Origin: Legionellales bacterium
GTDB taxonomy: Bacteria > Pseudomonadota > Gammaproteobacteria > Legionellales > Legionellaceae
DNA length: 64,000 bases
Direction of reading: 5' to 3'
Assembly (NCBI GenBank): GCA_026399195.1
Contig: JAPLRK010000070.1
Span: 26,520-90,519 of the forward strand
Part shown: one piece after another, positions 19,993 through 30,521 of the stretch
Numbering within the stretch: the first letter of the stretch is position 1
Layout of the letters: every line of letters begins with the position of its first letter
The notes under the pieces: generated by a model
The model's database searches: none
What the model was told of the DNA's origin: nothing
The model's input: the letters and a program-made list of their open reading frames with translations, nothing else
Made by a program: the position numbers and the translations under genes

Positions 19993-22900
19993 TTGAAGGC
20001 ACAGTTTGATAGTGCGCAAAGTGGTATAACTTTTGGTGATTTTCCAAAGCAGATACATGATTTATTAGCAAAGTCGAACAGCAATTGTAAAGCAATGCAT
20101 CTCAGTCCTGAAACCCCCGATCGATTTGTAAAGACCAAATCCCCGGCTTTTTTATTGAAATCTGCCGCATCAGTGGATGGATTCGTACATACTTTAAAGA
20201 GCACTCTTCCGCCTCCTATGGCGGTTCCAAGTAAGCTCCTTGTTGAGGTTCTATCGGCATTTGGCGAAGGACCATGGGAGGGGGTTTCAGAAGAAACCCT
20301 CCTGGATCGCTTATTAGCGCTCATCAAAGAAAAACTCATCAAACTATATGGTGAGGATGTCAAAGATATTGATTTATACCAAACACAAATTCGTGAGGAA
20401 CCTGAAGAGCCACCAAGATTTAAACGGATGACTGTTGACCTTTTAAAACAAATTCTGTTTGAAGATTCTTTGCCATTCAACACAGTAGAAGGACGTAAAG
20501 AAATCGTAAATAACCTTATCGCTAACGCGGACATCGAGGTGGGATTTTTCCAGAGGAAAGAGAGTGAACTGAAGTTCAATGAGACCATCCTGAGTGGCGT
20601 TGAGACTGAGAAACGTTCCATTGGCATTCAATTTTTCTTAGCCACCATTGCTTTGTACTGCCGAGCTCATGGGCTCTCCAACAAAAATTTTGGGGAAGTC
20701 ATAGATAGTAACCGTGAGAAACTCTCTCAAAGCATCAAAGAGGCTATTGAACAGAAAAAACCGGTTGATCAAGTGCTGTTCAATTTTATTGAAACACACC
20801 TTGAGGCCTTAGGCCTAGAATCTCTTACTGTGGAGCAACAAACGACCATCAAAGCGCAATTTTTTAATCAATGGGAGACCATCAAAGACTCGCCTCATTT
20901 TGATGAGTTCCTTGTGTTTTTTCCAGAAATTCAGGGAGATGTTTTTAATCATCGCGGTAGACTCTCGGTGTCCGCTTTAGATGTGGTGCTGAGAAGCGAT
21001 GACGTTAATTCAATCATTTCAACGTATGGGTTGGATGGGCAGAGCGAGGCATTAAAAGCAGCCGCCGAACGAAAATTACCCCGCTCTAATCAAGCCTTGA
21101 GTAAGCGCTCGTTTGATACCCTGTTGGGAGAGCATGCGGTCACGTATCCCATGCTCCGCCATTTAAAGGGCGATTGGTGGGTGAATCCAGCGTCCATAAA
21201 CAAACTCTTGTCACTGGGATTGCCTCCAGAAAAATATACTTCCAATAGAATGGATTGGTTAAATACGCTATCGCCCGAAGCATTCGATGAAAAACTGGGC
21301 GAGCTCATGAGAAGAGAGACTTTTGATGGTTCATTACTCAGCTTAGATATTCTAAAATCTATCATCGCCCTGCTAAATAAACCAGGGTTATCGCCTCAGG
21401 CCACATCCGGTCTTGATAAATTGCTTGCCAAGAGAGGGCGCTCCTATGATCGTTTGAATACTCTGGATAAGGATGAATTAAAGGCGGTTTTAGAAGCGTT
21501 TCCACCCGAGGGACAACATTTAATTCATTTGATTCTCCCAACCCCAAAAGACTTGGCCTATTTTATAAACGGCTGTGAATCGATGGAAAAACTATCTGTA
21601 TTTCAGCAAACCTTTTTTGAAAGTCTCGGTCCAAAAGAACTCATCGATCTCATCAAACACCTTGAGCCCACTCAGTGTGGAAAAGCGGTTGAACTGATGA
21701 GATGGATGAGACCAGAAGCCAGTTTATCCATTTTGTTTGAGAACAATTTTCTTGAAAAGATTGAAGCCAATCGTGGTCAGGCGTTTTTCGATGCGGCGGG
21801 GAATTTAACTAAGGACTACCTTTTGTCATTGACTCCTGAAGCGCGCATTGGGATCTGTAGTGATGCGGTAAGCTTTGGGTATGTCTATTTGATGGAGCAA
21901 TGTTTCAACCAAGGGGTTTCTCCTAATGCCCTTTACAAAGGGCGTCGTTTAACATCTATAGCTGTTGAAAAAAATCAAGGCAAGTGTCTTCAAAGATTAC
22001 TTAATGAAGGTGCTCTCTGGGTTAAAGAAAGCCCTTCCCTTCCATCCCTTCTTGAACAGGCACTCCTGGTGGGAAGCATGGACGTTATCCAACCCTTATT
22101 ACAAGTTGGCGCCACACTCGATTGTACTGAATTCAGTAGAATATCGGAGACGGAGCGTTGTCTAGGTAACCTAGAACAAGCCGTCCAATGGGGATTAAGA
22201 CTAAGACTAGAGGAGTTCTCGTCCCTTGAGCCTTGGAACTATTCCATCTATAAAAAATACCTTCTTAACAACCCTGAGCTTTATCAGAAATGTAACGACC
22301 TCCCGATGGCGTGGTGGTGTGATAAGCATCTGGTCAAATTGAGGTCCATTCCTCTGAGACATTATACCAAAGACGTGCTTCAATTTTTGAAGGACATCTC
22401 CCCCGATGATTTGACCGATAACTTTTTACAAGTACTTCAAAGAACCTCCCTTCCAATAAGACATATTCCATTAATAATGAGGACATGCTCTGAAGTTGCA
22501 AAAGCTGGGTTCCAGAAGATATGTGATCATCTTTACGACCCCGTGGCGGCTATTTTATCGTTGACGGATGAAGAAATGGCGGCGGTATTTGATGCAAACA
22601 AAGGGCTCTTTAGAAGTTTACTTGCCGAGAAGGATGATCTGCAGGCGTGTCTTAACGATTGTCCAGATGCGAAATTATCGTCGCTTTTATCCATGATGAT
22701 GTCGGATGGTCAGGCGCTACGCTTGTTGGAACAATTAGAGGGTGTCGACTTTCCCGAAGAACAGTCTACGAGAATTTACAGGGAAATCAATAAAATACTT
22801 AATTTAGATAATTCTGAAAGTTTAAAAGATCATTTCTTAAGCATTTTGGACAAGCCTGTACAATCATTCCAAAAATATCTCCCCAGTCTTGAGACACAGT

Positions 22901-23820
22901 TAACTCAATTTATCAAATCTTATCAAGCCCCGGCAGAATTTGTCAGGAAAGCTTTTCTGTCTTCTCTGGATGCACCCCATGTCAATTATGAAACATTGCT
23001 TATCAAAGTATGCACGGTAATAGATATGGGAAAATTGGGGAGCATGTTCGGGTTAATTGCGCGCTCTCATAAGTTACATTTTCTTGTCGACACACTGATC
23101 GATCGGGTTTTTGCTGAACGCCCCAAGGAAAAACAAAGTGCCGAAATATGGTCTATATTAAGCGATTTGCGAGACATAGGTCCATGTAATGAGGAAGTTT
23201 CTCCTCAAAGAACCGATGCACTCATCGATTGGATGAACCTTCCACAACGAACCGATGCACTCATCGCTTGGATGCGTAGCGACGAGAAGCCTGGGCTGAA
23301 ACAGTTTGAGGATGTTTTGATGGGATGTGAGAATGATCCTAGTAGACTTAATTCCGAATGGGACATCTTATACGCGCAGTGTAAGGGCATGATATTAAAG
23401 ATTCATACGTGTGGATTTACTGATGTAGAGGATGATCTTCAAGAAATCCTTATACAGACTCCAGATAGAGATACCTCCGCACTTTCCCTGTATATTCTCG
23501 AACTCGAGGCATTACGGGATGTTTCTGAATACCTTCGTGAAAAGATAAACGACTATAAAACACGAAATCCAATAGCAAACTCTCCCAGCCAAAGGAAAGC
23601 GCAAGCGCTTGAAAAAGCGGTGAATGACATTCCTATACGGCAGCGTTCAAAGATCTCAAGCAAATCACAGACCATTGTTCAGGCCTTGAACTTGTCAACG
23701 GAGGGCTTGAGTAATCCCTTTAGGGATAAACCCAGTGCGGTGGCGTTTAAAAAACGATTCAAAGAAGTCCGAGAGCCTGCACCAAGTGGCGGCGGTGGTC
23801 CTGACCCTAAGGTACTCTGA
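19993..23820 (+). CDS. Giant helical-repeat/ankyrin-like protein, candidate effector (main frame)
   Basis: The main 1275-residue frame of the split gene; the open frame begins at the A10 run. I recognise no enzymatic domain. Much of it is leucine-rich helical modules of the LxxLLxxLxxxxR type (for example SPEAFDEKLGELMRRETF, KDELKAVLEAFPPEGQHL). Around residues 640-720 there are degenerate ankyrin-like units (RRLTSIAVEKNQGKCLQRLL; LLVGSMDVIQPLLQVGATL). A 13-residue block, PQRTDALIDWMNL, is tandemly repeated near residue 1071. It ends in GGGGPDPKVL, where a 16-bp duplication creates the stop. Size, repeats and absence of a signal peptide suggest a Dot/Icm-type effector. No function is assigned. 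Confidence 0.65.
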   Translation: MKAQFDSAQSGITFGDFPKQIHDLLAKSNSNCKAMHLSPETPDRFVKTKSPAFLLKSAASVDGFVHTLKSTLPPPMAVPSKLLVEVLSAFGEGPWEGVSEETLLDRLLALIKEKLIKLYGEDVKDIDLYQTQIREEPEEPPRFKRMTVDLLKQILFEDSLPFNTVEGRKEIVNNLIANADIEVGFFQRKESELKFNETILSGVETEKRSIGIQFFLATIALYCRAHGLSNKNFGEVIDSNREKLSQSIKEAIEQKKPVDQVLFNFIETHLEALGLESLTVEQQTTIKAQFFNQWETIKDSPHFDEFLVFFPEIQGDVFNHRGRLSVSALDVVLRSDDVNSIISTYGLDGQSEALKAAAERKLPRSNQALSKRSFDTLLGEHAVTYPMLRHLKGDWWVNPASINKLLSLGLPPEKYTSNRMDWLNTLSPEAFDEKLGELMRRETFDGSLLSLDILKSIIALLNKPGLSPQATSGLDKLLAKRGRSYDRLNTLDKDELKAVLEAFPPEGQHLIHLILPTPKDLAYFINGCESMEKLSVFQQTFFESLGPKELIDLIKHLEPTQCGKAVELMRWMRPEASLSILFENNFLEKIEANRGQAFFDAAGNLTKDYLLSLTPEARIGICSDAVSFGYVYLMEQCFNQGVSPNALYKGRRLTSIAVEKNQGKCLQRLLNEGALWVKESPSLPSLLEQALLVGSMDVIQPLLQVGATLDCTEFSRISETERCLGNLEQAVQWGLRLRLEEFSSLEPWNYSIYKKYLLNNPELYQKCNDLPMAWWCDKHLVKLRSIPLRHYTKDVLQFLKDISPDDLTDNFLQVLQRTSLPIRHIPLIMRTCSEVAKAGFQKICDHLYDPVAAILSLTDEEMAAVFDANKGLFRSLLAEKDDLQACLNDCPDAKLSSLLSMMMSDGQALRLLEQLEGVDFPEEQSTRIYREINKILNLDNSESLKDHFLSILDKPVQSFQKYLPSLETQLTQFIKSYQAPAEFVRKAFLSSLDAPHVNYETLLIKVCTVIDMGKLGSMFGLIARSHKLHFLVDTLIDRVFAERPKEKQSAEIWSILSDLRDIGPCNEEVSPQRTDALIDWMNLPQRTDALIAWMRSDEKPGLKQFEDVLMGCENDPSRLNSEWDILYAQCKGMILKIHTCGFTDVEDDLQEILIQTPDRDTSALSLYILELEALRDVSEYLREKINDYKTRNPIANSPSQRKAQALEKAVNDIPIRQRSKISSKSQTIVQALNLSTEGLSNPFRDKPSAVAFKKRFKEVREPAPSGGGGPDPKVL
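23203..23280 (+). repeat. In-frame 39-bp tandem duplication
   Basis: Two adjacent 39-base copies (23203-23241 and 23242-23280) encode PQRTDALIDWMNL and PQRTDALIAWMRS. They are nearly identical over the first 31 bases, which suggests a recent in-frame duplication inside the giant protein. Confidence 0.85.
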
Positions 23821-23833
23821 CCCTGAGGTACTC
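23802..23833 (+). repeat. 16-bp tandem duplication creating a stop
   Basis: TGACCCTAAGGTACTC (23802-23817) is followed immediately by TGACCCTGAGGTACTC (23818-23833), one mismatch apart. The second copy starts with the TGA that ends the 1275-residue frame. With one copy, the frame would run on for about 109 more codons to 24163. The duplication adds 16 bases (one more than a multiple of three), hence the shift. Confidence 0.88.
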
Positions 23834-24163
23834 CTGTTATCAAATTGCCCAAAGAATCTTTTGGAAACCATCCAGAATCCAAACAAGTTGAAAAGTTCTT
23901 TTCTTGAGGCGATCCAAGCGGGTCAAGTTCTAAAGATAGCCTTTTATAGTGATGTTTCAGCACAAATTAATGATAAAGCCAGCACAATAAATTTACTGTT
24001 TTCACCAAAAAACAAATTAGATTTTATCGGCAAACGATTGCAAAAAAAAGCAAATATACTTGCAAACTCAACCAACTCGCTGGTAACGACATTTCGTAAA
24101 ATACTGGGTATGTCCCGAAAATCCAGAGACGATGGCAAATCAGTTGAAGTTAAAAGGCCATGA
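23834..24163 (+). pseudogene. Detached C-terminal segment of the giant effector-like protein
   Basis: An open frame follows the 16-bp duplication and encodes LLSNCPKNLLETIQNPNKLK and onward to a basic end, SRKSRDDGKSVEVKRP. Its codon use looks like the upstream frame. Removing one duplication copy joins it in frame as GGGGPDPEVLLLSN. Basic, polar C-termini are common in Dot/Icm effectors, and loss of this end could remove the export signal. It has no start codon or ribosome site of its own in the right place. Confidence 0.68.
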
Positions 24164-24200
24164 TGATCTTTAGGATCGCGCCCAACTTTGACGTCTAGGC

Positions 24201-24668
24201 TCAAGCATCCTTAAAACTTATCCCCTGAATAAACAACAAAAATGCGCCTAGGCATATGGCGCTGTCAGCTAAGTTGAACACAGGCCAATGGTGTTGATGA
24301 TAATAGACGTCGATAAAATCAATCACAGCGCCCACCGACACTCTGTCAATAAAATTACCTATCGCTCCACCCAAAATCAAACTTAACGCCAGGAGTTGTA
24401 AACGCATGACGGTAGCTGTCCGGAGGATCCCTACGATCAAAGCCACACTCATACAAAAACTAAAACCTGCAAAAACCCATCGATGCCAGGGGCCAAAACC
24501 ACTTAAAAAACTAAAGGCGACACCAGAATTATAGGCTAGTGTCAGATTCAACACTGGAACAATCGCTTCAGGCTGGTAAGGGTACAGGGCATAGGCAGCC
24601 CAAATTTTAGTCCCCTGATCAAGACCAATCACTAAAAGGGTCAACAAAAACCATGGCCACTTCCTCAT
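24201..24668 (-). CDS. lspA: Lipoprotein signal peptidase (signal peptidase II)
   Basis: Inner-membrane aspartyl protease that removes signal peptides from prolipoproteins. The 155-residue protein has four hydrophobic segments and the two catalytic-Asp motifs, [20 protein letters not shown] and [11 protein letters not shown]. Its start overlaps the end of ileS by 4 bases, the common ribF-ileS-lspA order. Confidence 0.96.
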   Translation of the reverse strand: MRKWPWFLLTLLVIGLDQGTKIWAAYALYPYQPEAIVPVLNLTLAYNSGVAFSFLSGFGPWHRWVFAGFSFCMSVALIVGILRTATVMRLQLLALSLILGGAIGNFIDRVSVGAVIDFIDVYYHQHHWPVFNLADSAICLGAFLLFIQGISFKDA

Positions 24669-27463
24669 GCAAAACGCCTCGGTTCATCATGACCCGTTAT
24701 ATTTCCAACACAACGCGCACATAACTCAGGATGATCTGAACACAGCCCGATGGTATCGCTCCGATGCCAGCAACGCACACATTTAGGACTGGTGCTGACC
24801 GCCACATGAATTGCCACGCCTAATCCCTCATGGATGACAGCATGAGGAGATCTGTCACTCAGAGGGTGAACCGTTGCACCCGATGTGATCAAAACAAAGC
24901 GCAGCTCATCACCAAGTCTCCTCAAAAGAGCCTGGGTATGATCGGTTGCATACAAAGCGACAACAGCGGCTAATCCTGAACCTATCTCTCCTGCCTGACG
25001 CGCTAACTCAAGCGCTTTGTTGACCTCATCTCGAATCGCATGAATTTTTTCCCAATCCTCCATCGACACCCGATCCACCGTGGGCCAAGCGTCATACCAA
25101 CGCTCTACAAACACAGAGTGTTCAGGGTGCCCAGGAATCGCTTGCCAAATTTCATCCGCCGTAAAGGACAAAATAGGTGCCAACCAACGCGTCAATGCTT
25201 GAACAATATGAAACATCGCGGTTTGACAAGAGCGCCTAGCCAGGCTATTCACAGAAGTCGTGTACTGCCTATCTTTGATGATGTCTAAATAGAAACTCCC
25301 CAAATCTACTGCGCAGAAATTATGAATTTTCTGATAAATGACATGAAAATGATATTGCTCATAGGCTTTTAAAATCTCTTCTTGCAGCTGTTGGCAACGT
25401 TTGATGGCCCATCGGTCCAGTTCAAGCAATTCCGTACTCAAGACTTCATGTTGTTGAGGATCAAAATCAAACAAATTCGACAGTAAAAATCGTGCCGTAT
25501 TTCGTATGCGTCGATAAGCATCCGCATTACGCTTGATGATTTCATCCGAGATAGAAACTTCATTCCGATAGTCAGTAGATGCCACCCATAGGCGTAAAAT
25601 GTCTGCGCCATGAAGTTGTATCAACTGAGAGAGCTCTACATAATTACCTTTTGACTTAGAAAGCTTTTTACCCTCTGCATCCACCGTATACCCATGCGTC
25701 AAGACGGTTCGGTAAGGTGGGATGCCGTCGATCGCCACAGCCGTTGTTAAGGATGAGTTAAACCAACCCCGATGTTGGTCCGAACCTTCAAAATACACAT
25801 CCGCAGGGGCGCTCAAAGACTTATTTTGTTTCAATACGCAGGCATGTGAAACGCCTGAATCAAACCAGACATCCAGTGTGTCGCTTGATTTATCATAGTC
25901 ACAAGCATCTTCTCCCAACAAGTCACAGGCCTCCAGATCAAACCAGGCATCAATTCCAGATTGTTCAATTTTCAAGGCAACCGTTTCAATGAATTCATGG
26001 GTTTTGGGATGAAGTTCACGCGTTTTTTTATGAATGAACAAAGGCATCGGCGTCCCCCAAGCTCTTTGGCGCGAAACACACCAATCGGCGCGATTCTCAA
26101 CCATGGAGAGGATCCGTGCTTTCCCCCAATCAGGCACCCAATTCACTTGATCGATAGCCTTCATCAATGCACTTCGCAACCCTTTTTTATCCATCGAAAT
26201 AAACCATTGTGGGGTTGCACGAAAAATCACAGGGGTTTTATGTCGCCAACAATGTGGGTAACTATGTTCTACCAACTCTGAGTGTAACAACGTCTGATGC
26301 TGACGAAGCACCTCCAAAATGTTATCCCCCACCTTCAAAACCGAAAGTCCTGCAAACAATGGGACATCAGCAGCATAACAACCATTAGCTAACACAGGAT
26401 TTATCAAAGGCAACCCATAATGCAGCCCCACTTGGTAATCATCAGGACCATGGGCAGGCGCTGTATGCACACATCCTGTTCCTGAATCAGTCGTCACATG
26501 CTCTCCAAGAACAATGGGCACGGCCCTGTCTTCAAAGGGATGTTGCAATAGGATCTTTTCAAATGCTTGGCCCTGCACTTGGCCACACGCTCTGACATGG
26601 GCTCGTTTGTAACGGGCCATCACAGAAGTCATGAGATCTGTAGCTACTACGAAATAGCAATCCTCGGCATCCACAAGGGTATAGGACATGCGAGGATGCA
26701 AACAAACGCCCTCATTGGCGGGAAGTGTCCAAGGCGTGGTCGTCCAAATAGGGACCACGACTGGCTTGATAGGCAAATCAACGGCTACCTTAGATAAGAT
26801 TTCGAGAGGGTTCACTGCAAGAAAAGCCACATCGATAGAGATTGACGTTTTATCCTCATAATCCACTTCAGCCTCAGCAAGTGACGAGCCACAATCGATA
26901 CACCAATGAACAGGTTTAAATCCTTGATGCAAATGTCCATTATCAATAATTTTACCCAAAGCTCTGACGATGTTTGCCTCATAAACATAATTCATGGTGA
27001 TATAAGGCTTTTGCCAATCCCCAAAAACGCCTAAGCGCTGAAATTCTTCTCTCTGAATATCAATTTGACTTGCGGCATACGCTCTGCAAGCCTTTCGGAA
27101 ATCAGTTGGACTAATTTTGACACCGACCTTGCCTAATTTCTTTTCCACATTGAGCTCAACCGGTAAACCATGGCAATCCCACCCTGGAACGAATGGAGCA
27201 TCATACCCACTCATTGTTTTTGATTTGATGATGATGTCTTTCAAAATTTTATTTAGGGCATGACCACAATGAAGATGACCATTGGCATAGGGCGGACCAT
27301 CGTGCAAAACAAATTTCGGACATCCCACGCGCGACGCGCGAATGGCGTCATAAAGCCGATGCTCCGTCCAATCACTTAGCATCTTAGGCTCTCTTTGAGC
27401 TAAGCTCGCTTTCATTGGGAAAGAGGTGCTCGGTAAATTCAAAGTGTCTTTATAGTCAGTCAT
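24665..27463 (-). CDS. ileS: Isoleucyl-tRNA synthetase
   Basis: Class I synthetase charging tRNA-Ile. The 932-residue length is typical of the bacterial type. It has the HIGH-type motif in [20 protein letters not shown] (read as HCGH), the editing domain, the KMSKS-type motif in [14 protein letters not shown], and a C-terminal zinc finger ([12 protein letters not shown] and CARC). It overlaps ribF by 8 bases and lspA by 4. Confidence 0.98.
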   Translation of the reverse strand: MTDYKDTLNLPSTSFPMKASLAQREPKMLSDWTEHRLYDAIRASRVGCPKFVLHDGPPYANGHLHCGHALNKILKDIIIKSKTMSGYDAPFVPGWDCHGLPVELNVEKKLGKVGVKISPTDFRKACRAYAASQIDIQREEFQRLGVFGDWQKPYITMNYVYEANIVRALGKIIDNGHLHQGFKPVHWCIDCGSSLAEAEVDYEDKTSISIDVAFLAVNPLEILSKVAVDLPIKPVVVPIWTTTPWTLPANEGVCLHPRMSYTLVDAEDCYFVVATDLMTSVMARYKRAHVRACGQVQGQAFEKILLQHPFEDRAVPIVLGEHVTTDSGTGCVHTAPAHGPDDYQVGLHYGLPLINPVLANGCYAADVPLFAGLSVLKVGDNILEVLRQHQTLLHSELVEHSYPHCWRHKTPVIFRATPQWFISMDKKGLRSALMKAIDQVNWVPDWGKARILSMVENRADWCVSRQRAWGTPMPLFIHKKTRELHPKTHEFIETVALKIEQSGIDAWFDLEACDLLGEDACDYDKSSDTLDVWFDSGVSHACVLKQNKSLSAPADVYFEGSDQHRGWFNSSLTTAVAIDGIPPYRTVLTHGYTVDAEGKKLSKSKGNYVELSQLIQLHGADILRLWVASTDYRNEVSISDEIIKRNADAYRRIRNTARFLLSNLFDFDPQQHEVLSTELLELDRWAIKRCQQLQEEILKAYEQYHFHVIYQKIHNFCAVDLGSFYLDIIKDRQYTTSVNSLARRSCQTAMFHIVQALTRWLAPILSFTADEIWQAIPGHPEHSVFVERWYDAWPTVDRVSMEDWEKIHAIRDEVNKALELARQAGEIGSGLAAVVALYATDHTQALLRRLGDELRFVLITSGATVHPLSDRSPHAVIHEGLGVAIHVAVSTSPKCVRCWHRSDTIGLCSDHPELCARCVGNITGHDEPRRFA

Positions 27464-28397
27464 AACTCATTTCTCTGTGATGAAACCATTGTTTTGCGCT
27501 GTTCAAATCAGCGTGTATTTGTGCAATCAAGTCGTCGATGGTAGGAAACTTCTCTTCTTTGCGCAGCTTGTGTAAAAAAGTCACGTGCAGCATGTCGCCA
27601 TACAGCGACTTATTCCAGTCAAAAAGGTGTATTTCAAGCACATTCCGACGCCCATCAACCGTTGGACGACACCCCAGATTAGCGACGCCGTAAAGTGGCG
27701 GCTTGCCTTTACTCTCTACAAGAACGCAATAAACACCGCTCATGGGTAACGTTGATCGATGAAGCGATATATTTGCTGTGGGAACACCCCATTGCCGACC
27801 GCGCCCATCACCATGAACGACACGTCCACACATGCTGTATGGACGACCTAAAAATGCCGCGGCCATTGCCAAATCATGCTGTAGGGCAAGACGTATCTTA
27901 GTTGAGCTGACCCGTTCTGCATCGATATAAAAATCATGGAAACACGCAACAACACTCGAATGCAATGCCCCTATCTGTTGCAGCAACTCAGCATCACCCT
28001 CGCGACCCCGTCCAAAACGGAAATCCTCTCCAATCAACACATACTTTGCTTTAAGCGATGAAAAAATAATTTGCTCTGCAAAATGACGGGCCTCCATGCA
28101 CGCTAAATAATGTTCAAATTTAAGGCAATACACATAATCTACACCACATTGAGCAAGAGCATCCATCTTTTCACGAAAACTAGAAAGCCTGGCGGGCGCC
28201 TGATTCGCTGAAAAATACTCCCCAGGCTGAGGTTCAAAGAGCATGACCACCACGGATAATTGTCTCATATCTGCTTGTTGACACAGTGTTTTAAGCAGCG
28301 CTTGGTGTCCGCGATGAACGCCATCAAAATTACCAATGGTCACAGCGGAGCCTGCACTTAACTCGGAGAAACAACGAAACCCACGTAGTAATTTCAT
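27456..28397 (-). CDS. ribF: Bifunctional riboflavin kinase / FAD synthetase
   Basis: RibF phosphorylates riboflavin to FMN and adenylylates FMN to FAD. The 313-residue protein has the N-terminal nucleotidyltransferase motif [30 protein letters not shown], and the C-terminal flavokinase domain ([27 protein letters not shown]). It is the first gene of the ribF-ileS-lspA operon. Confidence 0.97.
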   Translation of the reverse strand: MKLLRGFRCFSELSAGSAVTIGNFDGVHRGHQALLKTLCQQADMRQLSVVVMLFEPQPGEYFSANQAPARLSSFREKMDALAQCGVDYVYCLKFEHYLACMEARHFAEQIIFSSLKAKYVLIGEDFRFGRGREGDAELLQQIGALHSSVVACFHDFYIDAERVSSTKIRLALQHDLAMAAAFLGRPYSMCGRVVHGDGRGRQWGVPTANISLHRSTLPMSGVYCVLVESKGKPPLYGVANLGCRPTVDGRRNVLEIHLFDWNKSLYGDMLHVTFLHKLRKEEKFPTIDDLIAQIHADLNSAKQWFHHREMSYD

Positions 28398-28420
28398 GAA
28401 CCCAACAACTTAAAAATAAA

Positions 28421-28452
28421 CAAAAAGGACAGAGTCAAGCTTTGTCCTCTTA
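28421..28452 (-). terminator. Rho-independent terminator of the universal stress protein gene
   Basis: On the minus strand AGGACA (28448-28443) pairs with TGTCCT (28431-28426) across an 11-base loop, and TTTTTG follows. It lies 29 bases after the uspA-like stop and before the ribF start, so it separates the two units. Confidence 0.65.
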
Positions 28453-28476
28453 AAAACCAGTCTGCTGCTGCAGATG

Positions 28477-28905
28477 TTAAGCGACAGAAGATCGCACAAT
28501 CAGGACATCGCACTCAGCGCCATGTAAAATAGCATTGGCCGTTGAGCCCAACAATAACGCCAATCCATGTTTGCCATGACTTCCGGTCACAATCAAATCA
28601 ACCTTGTGTTCTTGAGCAACTCGTAAGACTTCATTCTTAGTAGAACCAAACTCAAGCAACCGATGTTTTTGATCAACACCCAAACGTTCAGCAAGCGTAT
28701 TAAGCTCCTTCTCAGCTTGCTCACGAATAGACACTTCAACCTCAGCGAAGCCTGCAAAACCCGGATAAGCATAAGCAGGAATGGGTTCAACGACATGAAC
28801 CAAAATCAATTCAGCTTTGTTCTCATCAGAAATTTTTTTCGCTTTATGTGCTGCACTGATCCCCACCTCGTCAAAATCAGTTGCAAACAGAACCTTTTTG
28901 TACAT
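28477..28905 (-). CDS. Universal stress protein, UspA family
   Basis: Small cytoplasmic stress protein of 142 residues. The start MYKKVLFATDFDEVGISA and the end GSHGKHGLALLLGSTANAIL match the Usp fold. The last segment is the GxxGx9GS nucleotide-binding motif of ATP-binding members. It sits between the pil/aro/damX block and ribF, as in Legionella. It has its own terminator. Confidence 0.93.
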   Translation of the reverse strand: MYKKVLFATDFDEVGISAAHKAKKISDENKAELILVHVVEPIPAYAYPGFAGFAEVEVSIREQAEKELNTLAERLGVDQKHRLLEFGSTKNEVLRVAQEHKVDLIVTGSHGKHGLALLLGSTANAILHGAECDVLIVRSSVA

Positions 28906-29129
28906 TTTTTTCTCCCATGACGGTTTTTACCTTCAGCTCAAAGATTAGCAGAAAACCTCATGTGTTTGAAGAGGCGCAAAAATTAAAACTCGCGCCACAT
29001 TCCTTTCAAAACCTGATGTACTGCAGACATGGCCTAAGAATGAAGAATTTGAAGCCTACCTGAGTGCCACTGAGGAAAGACCCAGAGCGCACTCGGTCTA
29101 ACTGGAATTTGTCCACACTCCAGATCTGA

Positions 29130-30521
29130 TCAGCCAGCAGAAAAATCAGCCATGGAACGTACCCATGGTCTAAACTGCGCAATGTCTTTCGGTAATTGAG
29201 AAACCGCACGCTTTGCCGGATCATGTGCTGCATATTCACCGATGGTTAAAACATACCATTGTAATCCTGCACGCTGCATTTGCCGAATTTGCGAAGTCGA
29301 TTCTAGATGATGTGCTTTGGCAAAGGAAATCAACTGGCGCTTATTATGACCGGCCATGATTTGAATCGTGTAGTGCCTTTCCAAAGCCGTTGTTTTTGCC
29401 AACACAGGAATGACAGCCACCTTTCGAACTAAAATGGCTTGTTTTTTGGGCTTCGTGACCAGACCTTGACTATTCGCCGAGATCACCTTAGGGGCAACAA
29501 CCACTTTATCTACCACGACCTCAGGAAGAATGGCTGTCTGCAGATCATCGCCATTTTTTGTCATCTCTAATCGACGCATCGAAGTGGCTTCAATGGCTTG
29601 TCGCACGACAGCTTCATCAAAAGGTAAAACGACACTCCTTAAGTCAACGTTCAGAGGTTCATCTATTGGATCTGCTGAAGCCAGAATCTCAATTTGTGGC
29701 GGAGGCGCTTGCAAGCCCAGGGTTAACCAAACATAAGCTCCGACAGTCGCTGCAAGGACAACGCTCGCAGCGATACCCCCATGAAGAAGCCATCTCAAAT
29801 GATGAGATACGGGTTGCGGCTTGTGGCTGAAGAATGGGGTCATGAGGCAGTTGATTCTTGATAACTTTCCCTCGGTCAGTTGGTAAAATTGCGCCATCCG
29901 CTCATCTGTGATCATTTTCTCAGCGCCCGGTGCTGGCATCATATTCTGCATGACATAAGTCTTCGTCTCATTCTCAGTCAAGAGCCCTAACTCAATGTTA
30001 TGAATCATGTCGACATAACTGCCATTAGCCAATTGATTAAGACAAGGCGCTAATGACACATCACCCATCAAACACACATGGAAAAATACCGCCTCCGTTT
30101 GAGCATGCAAAGCTTGGAGAAGTTCCCCAATCAAAGAGGCGGGTAGAAAATGTGCGTCATCAATAACGACCAATAAGTGCGTTTTTAGATCATTGTTATG
30201 AGCCACTAACTCAGCCATTGATGACTTTGAACTGCTGTCAATCAGAAGCCCAAGCTCATTCAATAACTGAACCCGAGTGACCTTAGGACTTGCAGACATC
30301 AGAAATGATTGAATGGCTGGAGGCAGATCTAGATCAGCTTGTAACATATGAGCAAAGGTCGTCTTCCCACTCCCCTCCTCACTTAAAAAAGAGATCAAAA
30401 TATTGTTGCTCAAAATAAGCTGCTTTACAAAATCAATTTTGTTAAGCCATGCTGCGGGCTTAATCATCACAGAATCTGCAGATTTTTGTTCGGGTACAGC
30501 ACTTATAAATCCGCGGTTCAT
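29130..30521 (-). CDS. damX: DamX/ExeA-like AAA ATPase with C-terminal SPOR domain
   Basis: Cell-division-associated inner-membrane protein. Residues 40-230 form an ExeA-type AAA ATPase with Walker A SEEGSGKTTF (Lys53) and Walker B LLVVIDDAH (about 116-124). A single TM segment follows near 248-270. After a linker, residues about 380-460 form a SPOR domain (HYTIQIMAGHNKRQL ... QWYVLTIGEY) that binds denuded septal peptidoglycan. Position after aroKB is the conserved DamX locus. Its start overlaps the aroB stop by 4 bases. The 224-base spacer downstream (28906-29129) holds the uspA promoter region and a third TTTGTCCA at 29108-29115. Confidence 0.85.
   Translation of the reverse strand: MNRGFISAVPEQKSADSVMIKPAAWLNKIDFVKQLILSNNILISFLSEEGSGKTTFAHMLQADLDLPPAIQSFLMSASPKVTRVQLLNELGLLIDSSSKSSMAELVAHNNDLKTHLLVVIDDAHFLPASLIGELLQALHAQTEAVFFHVCLMGDVSLAPCLNQLANGSYVDMIHNIELGLLTENETKTYVMQNMMPAPGAEKMITDERMAQFYQLTEGKLSRINCLMTPFFSHKPQPVSHHLRWLLHGGIAASVVLAATVGAYVWLTLGLQAPPPQIEILASADPIDEPLNVDLRSVVLPFDEAVVRQAIEATSMRRLEMTKNGDDLQTAILPEVVVDKVVVAPKVISANSQGLVTKPKKQAILVRKVAVIPVLAKTTALERHYTIQIMAGHNKRQLISFAKAHHLESTSQIRQMQRAGLQWYVLTIGEYAAHDPAKRAVSQLPKDIAQFRPWVRSMADFSAG

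Noticed and set aside
25961..26281. Plus-strand frame opposite ileS
   Set aside because: Shadow of the ileS coding sequence.
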